From: Spirochaetales bacterium
Lineage (GTDB): Bacteria; Spirochaetota; Spirochaetia; Sphaerochaetales; Sphaerochaetaceae
NCBI GenBank assembly: GCA_012800465.1
Contig: JAAZJI010000198.1
Location: 1 to 6,435, forward strand
Length of the DNA: 6,435 nucleotides
Direction of reading: 5' to 3'
Below are positions 1-5,254 of this stretch, in pieces. A program made the translations under genes and the position numbers. The stretch's first letter is position 1, and the number at the start of each line of letters is the position of its first letter. The notes under the pieces were generated by a model. That model had not been told where the DNA came from and did no database searches. It was given only the letters and a program-made list of their open reading frames with translations.

Positions 1-539
1 CGATGGTGACTTGCATGGTTCTGGGTATGGGCCTGCCTTCCATTCCCGCCTATCTCATCACCGCGAGCATGGCCGCTCCCGCGTTGATCAAGCTCGGCAT
101 TCCGGCTTTGGCGGCGCACCTGTTCGTCTTCTATTTCGCGATGTTCGCCAACATCACCCCTCCGGTCGCGCTGGCATCCTTCGCCGCGGCGGGAATAAGC
201 GGCGGCGATCCGATGAAGACCGGCCTGCAGTCGGTCCGGCTCTCCTTGGCGGGCTTCATCGTTCCCTACATCTTCGTGTACAACACAGCCCTGCTTCTTC
301 TTGACACGACGGCGCTTATCGCCCTGAGGGTCACGATCACCGCGATCATCGGGGTGACGATGATCGGCATGGCCACGGAAGGATTTGCCCTCACGGAAAT
401 GAAGTGGATTGAACGGATCATCGCCTTCGGAGGTGCGCTGCTCCTCATCACGGCGGATCCGATTCAGGACGCGATCGGTTTTTCCATCCTGATCGTCGTT
501 CTCCTGATCCAGTTCAGGAGAAAGCGCAGTACCGCGTGA
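1..539 (+). CDS. TRAP transporter fused permease, C-terminal part (5' end outside window)
   Basis: This is the last 178 or so residues of a large membrane permease of the TRAP (tripartite ATP-independent periplasmic) family. The family imports carboxylates and related acids with a periplasmic binding protein, driven by an ion gradient. Numbering from the first in-frame ATG at base 3, the diagnostic pieces are GMGLPSIPAY (residues 8-17) and FANITPPVAL (48-57), followed by a Gly-rich GISGGDPMKTG turn. These are typical of the DctM half of fused TRAP permeases, the type usually paired with TAXI binding proteins. About five hydrophobic segments follow, at roughly 16-30, 37-60, 80-100, 107-128 and 137-170, and the protein ends in a basic tail (RRKRSTA). 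The reading frame is open to the left edge, so the ATG at base 3 is internal. A hairpin follows 10 bases after the TGA, so this gene probably ends its operon. The substrate cannot be told from this fragment. Confidence 0.9.
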   Translation, partial: MVTCMVLGMGLPSIPAYLITASMAAPALIKLGIPALAAHLFVFYFAMFANITPPVALASFAAAGISGGDPMKTGLQSVRLSLAGFIVPYIFVYNTALLLLDTTALIALRVTITAIIGVTMIGMATEGFALTEMKWIERIIAFGGALLLITADPIQDAIGFSILIVVLLIQFRRKRSTA

Positions 540-548
540 ACCATCAAA

Positions 549-572
549 CACCCCCTCGCTCTTGAGGGGGTG
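549..572. terminator. Hairpin terminator between convergent genes
   Basis: A perfect 9-bp inverted repeat (CACCCCCTC / GAGGGGGTG) with a 6-base loop (GCTCTT) starts 10 bases after the TRAP permease stop. It also lies 18 bases beyond the stop of the minus-strand gene at 590. Its position between two converging genes suggests it serves both. The U-tract is weak: the plus side has none, and the minus side reads TTTGATGGTT. The stem is strong but the terminator assignment is not certain. Confidence 0.65.
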
Positions 573-589
573 CATCATGACCAATCAAG

Positions 590-1087
590 TCACTTGGAGA
601 GAACCCAGACCGCCGAGTGTCCTCTTCCGTCTCCGCGACACGGCGGAAACCGCTTTCCTTCGACCATCTCGACGGTCCGGTCGGGGTGGTCCAAGCAGTG
701 GTACGTCCCCGCCTCCACGCAGGATCGGCCGGTCCGGGTGGTGATGCCGTCATCCGGTTTTTTGGCTGCATCAGCCTTTCTGACTTCTTCAGCTTTCTTC
801 GCTTCTTCGACCTTCTTGGCTTCTTCAGCCTTCTTGGCCTCTTCGGCTTTTTGTTTTTCGGCTAATGCTATTGCCGCTTGCCTTGCATCGTCTTGTTTGG
901 ATGAAACGTCGTCTTTTCTCAACCACTGGACAACGACCAGAACAGCGAATGCGATGATCGTGAGGACGATCAGGATCACTTTGGCCGTTACATTGGGGAC
1001 AAACAGAGCAAAGAGAAGGATGAGGATCCCGGCACCCAGGACAGAGAGACGAGCTCGTTTATGAAAGCGCTCCAACTGTGTTCGCAT
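590..1087 (-). CDS. Small two-helix membrane protein with KAEEAK repeats and a Cys/His tail domain
   Basis: This is a 165-residue protein of unknown function. A short basic N-terminus (residues 1-13) precedes two closely spaced hydrophobic segments at about 14-31 and 36-55, separated by PNVTAK, which makes a membrane hairpin. A charged helix-forming region follows. Residues 80-110 are a run of the hexapeptide K-A-E-E-A-K with variations, likely a rigid single helix or coiled coil. The last 45 residues form a small domain with Cys123, Cys131 and Cys150 plus His130, His134 and His157. Its pattern (TGRSCVEAGTYHC, then GKRFPPC and a final WVL) resembles the short YjzC-like or zinc-ribbon-like domains found at the ends of other membrane proteins. 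This resemblance is from memory and is modest. The ATG at 1085-1087 is preceded by AGGAGA at 8 bases and by a plausible promoter. The gene may be cotranscribed with the secreted-protein gene upstream (115-base gap). It seems unrelated to the sugar-acid genes. Confidence 0.8.
   Translation of the reverse strand: MRTQLERFHKRARLSVLGAGILILLFALFVPNVTAKVILIVLTIIAFAVLVVVQWLRKDDVSSKQDDARQAAIALAEKQKAEEAKKAEEAKKVEEAKKAEEVRKADAAKKPDDGITTRTGRSCVEAGTYHCLDHPDRTVEMVEGKRFPPCRGDGRGHSAVWVLSK
758..850 (-). repeat. In-frame 18-base tandem repeat encoding KAEEAK units
   Basis: About five diverged copies of an 18-base unit lie inside the small membrane-protein gene. They encode KAEEAK, KAEEAK, KVEEAK, KAEEVR and KADAAK, followed by a closing K (residues 80-110). 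On the plus strand this appears as a run of CTTCTTnGCCTCTTCGGC-like blocks. Because the period is a multiple of three, gain or loss of a unit would lengthen or shorten the helix without a frameshift. Confidence 0.8.
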
Positions 1088-1095
1088 TGTCGTAT

Positions 1096-1101
1096 TCTCC
1101 T
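1096..1101 (-). promoter_or_regulatory. Ribosome binding site of the two-helix membrane protein gene
   Basis: On the minus strand the sequence reads AGGAGA followed by 8 bases and then ATG (1085-1087). This supports the chosen start over internal alternatives, none of which has a comparable site and all of which would cut into the first membrane helix. Confidence 0.7.
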
Positions 1102-1130
1102 ATTTCTTGCTTTGTGCGTGGCACTCTTTA

Positions 1131-1159
1131 AAGATACCCAATTCGGACCGGATTCGCAA
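1131..1159 (-). promoter_or_regulatory. Candidate sigma-70-type promoter for the two-helix membrane protein gene
   Basis: Read on the minus strand, TTGCGA (1154-1159) and TATCTT (1131-1136) are separated by exactly 17 bases. Each matches the housekeeping consensus at 4 of 6 positions. The spacing and the position, about 45 bases before the start codon, are right. The rest of the 1088-1202 gap holds no further gene or clear hairpin that I can see. Confidence 0.4.
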
Positions 1160-1202
1160 GGCAAGCGTCATGGGTCATCGAAGGACGGGTGTCGGAGTCG
1201 TT

Positions 1203-1625
1203 CTATTCCGCGATCGACAGGGAAAGCAGGAAGGGATCGCCATCGTCGCTTTCCACCCAGACGAGCAGGCCCACAAGCGGCTTGGGGGAAAAGATTCGGA
1301 AAGGAATCTCGACGAGGGCGCCGATCTTCACCGGCTTGCCGATCTGCAGCTCTTCGGAAGGAAGGTGTCTGGAAAGAAGGTGGTCGTAGGAATGGACGAA
1401 CCCCTGCCGCATCCCCTCGGGGATGTAGGTCTCGACCCAGGCTGGCGTATAGGGTTCCTTCAACGCCTCGAGACTCTGTTCCTCGATGCTGTTTTTTGCA
1501 GGTTCGACGATCTGGCCGATGTAGAAATCCACCGGAAGCGCATAGGAGAACGCCTCTTCCAACGAAGCGGCACCGATGCCCAGTGCGGACACTGCGAGAA
1601 TGAGAACCGTCAACACCCGTTTCAT
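1203..1625 (-). CDS. Small secreted protein of unknown function
   Basis: This is a 140-residue protein with a clear Sec signal peptide: MKR, a hydrophobic core at about 4-18, and small residues GIGAAS giving a likely cleavage near residues 20-21. There is no lipobox cysteine, and no cysteine anywhere in the protein. The mature part of about 120 residues has no repeats or further membrane segments. It contains an acidic N-terminal half (SIEEQSLEALKEPYTPAW), a short His-containing stretch (FVHSYDHLLSRH, 77-87) and a beta-rich end (KIGALVEIPFRIF, then LVGLLVWVES and FLLSLSIAE). I do not recognise the family. The frame is open further upstream, but the ATG at 1623-1625 is chosen because it starts the signal peptide and has a GGAGG just before it. 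The gene is divergent from kdgT, and its upstream region is shared with the kdgT promoter. A role in binding or sensing in the periplasm or on the surface is possible but unproven. Confidence 0.75.
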   Translation of the reverse strand: MKRVLTVLILAVSALGIGAASLEEAFSYALPVDFYIGQIVEPAKNSIEEQSLEALKEPYTPAWVETYIPEGMRQGFVHSYDHLLSRHLPSEELQIGKPVKIGALVEIPFRIFSPKPLVGLLVWVESDDGDPFLLSLSIAE

Positions 1626-1629
1626 GCTC

Positions 1630-1634
1630 CCTCC
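1630..1634 (-). promoter_or_regulatory. Ribosome binding site of the secreted-protein gene
   Basis: On the minus strand GGAGG lies 4 bases before the ATG, within GGAGGGAGC. The spacing is short but workable. It decides the start at 1625 and so leaves the signal peptide at the true N-terminus. Confidence 0.6.
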
Positions 1635-1680
1635 ATACAGAAAACAATCGCCCGTTCCAAGGGTTACACCATGAATTCCA

Positions 1681-1708
1681 TGGACAATCCGGAATGATGT
1701 GCTATTGT
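1681..1708 (+). promoter_or_regulatory. Promoter of the kdgT-larA operon (extended -10)
   Basis: TGGACA (1681-1686, 5 of 6 to the -35 consensus) is followed by a 16-base spacer and TATTGT (1703-1708, 4 of 6). The TGC immediately before it forms an extended -10 (TGn). Transcription would begin near 1715, giving a leader of about 30 bases before the kdgT start. It is the best promoter-like match in the divergent gap. Confidence 0.55.
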
Positions 1709-1733
1709 ATAAATATACATATTCAACATCCAA
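1704..1733 (-). promoter_or_regulatory. Possible divergent promoter for the secreted-protein gene
   Basis: Read on the minus strand, TTGGAT (1728-1733, 3 of 6) and TACAAT (1704-1709, 5 of 6) are separated by 18 bases. If real, this promoter overlaps the kdgT promoter and the palindrome at 1706-1719, so one regulator could act on both directions. The -35 is poor and the call is weak. Confidence 0.25.
1706..1719. promoter_or_regulatory. Palindromic operator candidate over the kdgT -10 element
   Basis: TGTATA-AA-TATACA is a perfect 6-bp inverted repeat around a 2-base centre. It overlaps the end of the kdgT -10 box and the expected transcription start, the usual place for a repressor site. GntR-family regulators of sugar-acid genes often bind AT-rich palindromes with GTA/TAC half-sites, so such a repressor is a reasonable guess, but none is encoded in the window. 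A second imperfect inverted repeat, CCATG-AATTC-CATGG at 1669-1683, sits next to the -35 box. Confidence 0.5.
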
Positions 1734-1738
1734 GGAGG
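1733..1738 (+). promoter_or_regulatory. Ribosome binding site of kdgT
   Basis: AGGAGG sits within AAGGAGGTG, a near-complete anti-16S match, 6 bases before the ATG at 1745. It fixes the start there; an in-frame ATG at 1694 has no such site and lies within the promoter region. Confidence 0.85.
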
Positions 1739-1744
1739 TGTGCC

Positions 1745-2773
1745 ATGAAGATGGGCAAGGTTCCAATTCTCGACACGATCAACAAGATCCCGGGTGGATT
1801 GATGGTCGTTCCGCTGGTCTTGGGCGTTCTTACCAACACGTTCTTCCCCGAGGTCCTGAACATCGGCAGTTTCACGACCGCCTTCTTCAAGAACGGCGCG
1901 TTGACCCTGATCGCATTGCTCTTCCTCTGCAGCGGAGCCCAGATCAACCTGAAGACCGCCGGAGTCGCGGTGTACAAGGGCGTGGTCCTCAACACGAGCA
2001 AAGTGCTTTTCGGCGTCTTTCTCGGTGTCATCTTCGCCAAAGTAGCCGGTCCCCAGGCTGCGTTCCTCGGCGTCACCCCGCTTGCGATGATCAGCGCGAT
2101 GTCCAACTCCAACGGAGGACTCTATACCGCGCTCGCCTCGAAGTACGGGGATGAATCCGACGTCGGAGCGATCGCGATCATCTCGTCCAACGACGGACCG
2201 TTCTTCGAGATGATGTTCATGGGGATCGCAGGTGTCGCGAACATCCCGATCGTCGCCCTGATCGCCGTCATCGTTCCGATCATCGTCGGCATGATCCTGG
2301 GCAACCTGGATGAAAAGTTCCGCGAATTCCTGAAACCCGGAATGTTCATCGCGATCTTCACCTTCTCCTTCCCCCTTGGGGCGGGACTGAGCCTGCAGAC
2401 CCTCGGGCAGGCGGGATTGCCCGGCATTCTTCTCGGTCTTCTGACCCTGCTGATCACCGGAGTGCCCTCCTACTTCGTCTACCGGCTCCTGATCCCCAAG
2501 CGGATGCGGGTCACCAGCGCCGTCGGCGCCGGAGTCGGAACCACGGCGGGAAACGCTTTGGCGACCCCCGCGGCGATCGCCCTCGTGGACCCCGCATGGG
2601 CCCCCTATGTCGACAAGGCGACGATCCAGGTTGCCGCTTCGATCGTCGTGACGGCGATCCTGGTCCCCTTCCTCGTCGACTTCTTCTACAAGTACGAGCT
2701 CAAGCGCGGCCTTGTGACCCGACCGATCGCCGAGGTCGGGGGAAAGATCGAGGATCTCGGTGGACAGCTCTAG
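1745..2773 (+). CDS. kdgT: KdgT-family 2-keto-3-deoxygluconate/sugar-acid permease
   Basis: This is a 342-residue inner-membrane carrier of the KdgT family, whose characterised members import 2-keto-3-deoxygluconate by cation symport. The length is close to the usual 320-340. Family marks visible here are NKIPGGLMVVPLVLG near the N-terminus (13-27), GSFT (41-44), SNSNGGLYTAL (120-130), SSNDGPFFEMM (147-157), GNLDEKFREF (186-195) and GNALATP (269-275). About ten hydrophobic segments fill residues 18-315, and a short cytoplasmic tail follows. The gene starts an operon with larA 78 bases downstream. Its neighbours are enzymes for four-carbon acid sugars rather than KDG kinase or aldolase. The imported substrate here may therefore be a tetronate (threonate or erythronate) or another aldonate instead of KDG. 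The family call is firm; the substrate is inferred. Expression is probably controlled by the palindrome at 1706-1719. Confidence 0.9.
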   Translation: MKMGKVPILDTINKIPGGLMVVPLVLGVLTNTFFPEVLNIGSFTTAFFKNGALTLIALLFLCSGAQINLKTAGVAVYKGVVLNTSKVLFGVFLGVIFAKVAGPQAAFLGVTPLAMISAMSNSNGGLYTALASKYGDESDVGAIAIISSNDGPFFEMMFMGIAGVANIPIVALIAVIVPIIVGMILGNLDEKFREFLKPGMFIAIFTFSFPLGAGLSLQTLGQAGLPGILLGLLTLLITGVPSYFVYRLLIPKRMRVTSAVGAGVGTTAGNALATPAAIALVDPAWAPYVDKATIQVAASIVVTAILVPFLVDFFYKYELKRGLVTRPIAEVGGKIEDLGGQL

Positions 2774-2790
2774 GAACTCGTCTGAAACGC

Positions 2791-2800
2791 GAGTATACTC
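2791..2800. promoter_or_regulatory. Short perfect palindrome in the kdgT-larA spacer
   Basis: GAGTATACTC is a perfect 10-base palindrome just before the 13-bp hairpin. It carries a GTATAC core like the half-sites of the operator candidate upstream of kdgT. It could be a second regulator site or only part of the RNA structure. A TATACT within it resembles a -10 box, but no matching -35 is present. Confidence 0.25.
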
Positions 2801-2801
2801 T

Positions 2802-2831
2802 GAAGAAGGCGGGCGGATGCTCGCCTTCTTC
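2802..2831 (+). promoter_or_regulatory. Strong intercistronic RNA hairpin between kdgT and larA
   Basis: Bases 2802-2814 (GAAGAAGGCGGGC) pair with 2819-2831 (GCTCGCCTTCTTC) through 13 base pairs including one G-U, closed by the 4-base loop GGAT. There is no U-tract after it, and the larA ribosome binding site begins 9 bases later, so it is unlikely to be a simple terminator. It may protect the kdgT message from 3' decay or tune the ratio of carrier to racemase. It fills most of the 2774-2851 spacer. Confidence 0.7.
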
Positions 2832-2840
2832 GACTCGTCA

Positions 2841-2846
2841 AGGAGG
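2841..2846 (+). promoter_or_regulatory. Ribosome binding site of larA
   Basis: AGGAGG lies 5 bases before the ATG at 2852. An in-frame GTG at 2846 overlaps this site and so is not the start. Confidence 0.85.
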
Positions 2847-2851
2847 TGCTT

Positions 2852-4201
2852 ATGAACGTGATCAACCCGATAGATCCCGCCGGAAAGGATCTGATTCTTC
2901 CCGATACGACGGTCGTGTATGCCATGAAAGCTCCACCGGCTCTCCGGAACGCCGACCGGGCGATCATGGATGCGCTCAACAATCCGATCGAAAGCGAAAG
3001 CCTGGCGGCGATCGCCAAGAAGAAACTGGCCGCCAACGAAGATGCGAGCGCCGTCATCGTCATCAGCGACAACACCCGTCCCGTCCCCTATAAGGGTGAA
3101 GGAAATATTTTGACACCGATCATTCAAGTGCTCTTTGATGCCGGATTCAAGGCGGACAACATCACCGCCCTCGTCTCGACGGGAACCCACCGACCGATGA
3201 CCGACGAGGAGCTGGAAGCGATCATCGACCCCATGGTCTACGAACAGGGGGTCAAGGTGGTCAATCATGACTGCCTGGATGATGATGGCTTGACCTACCT
3301 CGGAAAGACCGAGCGGGGAAGCGAGGTATGGATCAATTCCCTCTACGTGCAAAGCGACCTGAAGATCCTCACCGGTCTGGTGGAAAGCCACTTCATGGCG
3401 GGAGTGAGCGGAGGCAGGAAATCGATCTGTCCCGGCCTGATCAGCGAGATGGGAACGTTCCTCTTCCACGGAGCCCCGATGATGGGGCATCCCGATTCCC
3501 GCGACCTTCTTCTGGAAGGGAACCCGGTCCACGAGGAGTCCCTCGCCTTTGCAAAAATGGCGGGATCGGACTTCATCGTGAATGTTACGCTGGACCATGA
3601 GTTCAAGATCACCGGCGTCTACGCCGGCGACATGGAAGCCGCCCACCTGGCCGCTTTTGAAATGATTCGCGGGTATGCAAAAATTCCCATTGCCGCTGAA
3701 GCCGACATCGTCGTGACCCATGCGGGGTTCGTCGGGATCAACCACTATCAGAGCGCCAAGGCGGCGTTCGCCGCGATCGGCGCGATGAAGAAGGACGGAT
3801 ATCTCATCAGCATCGCAAACTACACCGACAAGAAAGACATTGTCGGATCGGTGAACTACAAGACGGTCCTGGCGATCCTGGCGAACCATGGATCGAAGGC
3901 GCTGGTGAAGCTGCTCCACTCCCCGGACTGGCCCTTCACCCCCGACCAGTGGCAGGTGCAGAAGTGGGCCGCGGCGTTCGACAAGATTCCGCTGGACCAC
4001 TACTACCACTATGCTCCCCAGATCGAGGCGGGAAACGATGCGGGTCTTCCCGGCATCAATGCCGCCCGGCTCACCGAAAAGCGGGATTTCTCAAGCGTCG
4101 TCCAGGCGGCGATCGAGGATATCCAACGGCGCGAAGGAACACGCGACCTGTCGATCCTCTACCTCAGCGACGGTCCATACGCGATTCCGTATGTACGTTG
4201 A
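2852..4201 (+). CDS. larA: LarA-family nickel-dependent 2-hydroxyacid racemase/epimerase
   Basis: This 449-residue cytoplasmic enzyme belongs to the lactate racemase (LarA, formerly DUF2088) family. The family uses a nickel-pincer nucleotide cofactor bound to a lysine to invert C2 of 2-hydroxyacids by hydride transfer. The signature residues are all present and keep the spacing of Lactobacillus plantarum LarA: SDNTRPVP (72-79), STGTHRPMTDEE (109-120) with His113 (LarA His108), SHFMAGVSGGRKSICPG (179-195) with His180 (His174) and cofactor-binding Lys190 (Lys184), and His206 in FHGAPMMGHP (nickel ligand His200). GNPVHEE (223-229) follows. The length is slightly above the usual 420-430. No larB, larC or larE cofactor genes are in the window, so they must be elsewhere. 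Family members act on lactate, malate, phenyllactate and D-gluconate among others. With a KdgT carrier upstream and DUF1537/PdxA genes facing it, a sugar-acid 2-epimerase is more likely than lactate racemase. Product specificity is inferred. Confidence 0.88.
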   Translation: MNVINPIDPAGKDLILPDTTVVYAMKAPPALRNADRAIMDALNNPIESESLAAIAKKKLAANEDASAVIVISDNTRPVPYKGEGNILTPIIQVLFDAGFKADNITALVSTGTHRPMTDEELEAIIDPMVYEQGVKVVNHDCLDDDGLTYLGKTERGSEVWINSLYVQSDLKILTGLVESHFMAGVSGGRKSICPGLISEMGTFLFHGAPMMGHPDSRDLLLEGNPVHEESLAFAKMAGSDFIVNVTLDHEFKITGVYAGDMEAAHLAAFEMIRGYAKIPIAAEADIVVTHAGFVGINHYQSAKAAFAAIGAMKKDGYLISIANYTDKKDIVGSVNYKTVLAILANHGSKALVKLLHSPDWPFTPDQWQVQKWAAAFDKIPLDHYYHYAPQIEAGNDAGLPGINAARLTEKRDFSSVVQAAIEDIQRREGTRDLSILYLSDGPYAIPYVR

Positions 4202-4213
4202 TCGTCTATGACA

Positions 4214-4233
4214 AGGGGGCCGGACGGCCCCCT
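4214..4233. terminator. Hairpin terminator between convergent larA and pdxA
   Basis: A perfect 8-bp inverted repeat (AGGGGGCC / GGCCCCCT) with a 4-base loop (GGAC) starts 12 bases after the larA stop and 55 bases beyond the pdxA stop. On the plus side a loose T/C-rich stretch follows (GATTCGTTTCCTT); on the minus side there is no clear U-run. It most likely ends the larA message and may block read-through from both sides. Confidence 0.65.
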
Positions 4234-4288
4234 GATTCGTTTCCTTCCCGCTTCCTGTATCTTCCCGGTTCTCTTCTCTTCGTTGTCT

Positions 4289-5254
4289 CTAGAGCTTCTT
4301 TCCCAGTTCGATCGCCCTCAGCATGCTCTGCTCGCTGGCGATCAGCTTGTCGGCGATGTCGAACGCGGTGCCGTGGTCCACGCTGGTCCGCACCACGTCC
4401 AGACCGACGGTGATGTTCACCCCGTCGTCGAAGGCGAGGAGCTTGAGGGGGATGTGGCCCTGGTCGTGGTACATCACCACCACGATATCCCAATCCCCCT
4501 TGAGTGCCCGGAGAAACACGGTGTCCGGGGCGACCGGACCGGTAACGTCGTATCCTTCCCGTTTCGCCGCCTCGATCGCCGGAACGATCTCTCGGATCTC
4601 CTCATCGCCGAAGAGCCCGTTCTCCCCCGCATGGGGATTGAGGCCGGCCACGGCGATCCTGGGGTTGGGATATCCGAACTTCCTCATCGTTTCCCCGCCA
4701 AGTCGGATCACCTCCAGGACACGCTTCTTCGTGACCGCGTCGCATGCGCTTCTCAGGCTCTGGTGGGTCGAGACATGGATCACCGTCAGCTTGGGGCTGG
4801 AAAGGAGCATCGCGTAGGACTCCCCTGTGGTGTAGTGGGCGAAGATCTCCGTATGCCCGGCATAGCGATGACCGGCCAGATGGAGGGCCTCCTTGTTCAA
4901 AGGCGCGGTGACCACCCCGGTGATCTCCTTTCGCCGGGCGAACCCGATCGCCGTGAGAATCGCCTGGAAGGCGACTTCCCCGCCCAATGCGCTCACCGTT
5001 CCGATAGGGACGTCCTCAAGCTTGACCGGATGGGGATCCACGACGTTGATCATCCCCTCCCTGAACTCCCCGATCGTTTCGATCACGTTGAAGGTGAACT
5101 TCGCTTCAAGCCGCTTGTTGTAGTACTCGAGGACCGAAAGGGGTCCGAACAGGAGCGCCTCCCGCCGGTAGGAGGGTTCCTTCAGCAGCGCTTTCAACGT
5201 GACTTCGATGCCGATCCCGCAGGGATCGCCCAAGGTGATGCCAAAGATCTTCAT
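4289..5254 (-). CDS. pdxA2: PdxA-family dehydrogenase, probably D-threonate 4-phosphate dehydrogenase (PdxA2 type)
   Basis: This is a 321-residue cytoplasmic NAD-dependent enzyme of the PdxA family, full length. Classic PdxA oxidises 4-hydroxythreonine 4-phosphate in pyridoxal phosphate synthesis. The PdxA2 branch oxidises and decarboxylates D-threonate 4-phosphate to dihydroxyacetone phosphate. Visible motifs are TLGDPCGIG (7-15), GVVTAPLNKEAL (113-124), GHTEIFA (133-139), THQSLR with His164, AGLNPHAGENGLFGDEE (203-219) with His208, YHDQGHIPLK (262-271) with His263, and a C-terminal block with RTSVDHGTAFDIA (289-301). His164, His208 and His263 correspond to the three metal ligands of E. coli PdxA. 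The ATG overlaps the stop of the upstream kinase gene as ATGA, and GGAGGA lies 9 bases before it, so the two are translationally coupled. That coupling, and the absence of other vitamin B6 genes, favour the catabolic role. A biosynthetic PdxA remains possible. Confidence 0.85.
   Translation of the reverse strand: MKIFGITLGDPCGIGIEVTLKALLKEPSYRREALLFGPLSVLEYYNKRLEAKFTFNVIETIGEFREGMINVVDPHPVKLEDVPIGTVSALGGEVAFQAILTAIGFARRKEITGVVTAPLNKEALHLAGHRYAGHTEIFAHYTTGESYAMLLSSPKLTVIHVSTHQSLRSACDAVTKKRVLEVIRLGGETMRKFGYPNPRIAVAGLNPHAGENGLFGDEEIREIVPAIEAAKREGYDVTGPVAPDTVFLRALKGDWDIVVVMYHDQGHIPLKLLAFDDGVNITVGLDVVRTSVDHGTAFDIADKLIASEQSMLRAIELGKKL

Noticed and set aside
544..771. Minus-strand frame of 75 codons over the terminator and the end of the membrane-protein gene
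   Set aside because: It overlaps a better gene in another frame, runs across the hairpin and encodes a low-complexity Arg/Pro/Thr-rich sequence.
758..850. CRISPR-like or minisatellite array
   Set aside because: The 18-base units are contiguous with no spacers and stay in frame with a protein helix, so they are a coding repeat.
1107..1697. Plus-strand open frame of 196 codons opposite the secreted-protein gene
   Set aside because: The minus-strand frame has a signal peptide and a ribosome binding site. This one has neither, and its composition looks like an antisense shadow.
2802..2831. Intrinsic terminator ending the kdgT message
   Set aside because: The stem is strong but no U-tract follows, and larA has no convincing promoter of its own in the spacer, so the two genes are more likely cotranscribed.
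1664..4009. Very long minus-strand open frame (781 codons) opposite kdgT and larA
   Set aside because: It runs antisense to two genes with clear family motifs and good ribosome binding sites. Its product is full of Asp, Arg, His and Gly with no domains, the usual mirror of GC-biased codons on the other strand.
4289..5254. Vitamin B6 biosynthetic pdxA
   Set aside because: It cannot be fully excluded, but the four-base overlap with a DUF1537 kinase and the lack of B6 pathway or ksgA/surA neighbours favour the catabolic PdxA2 role.
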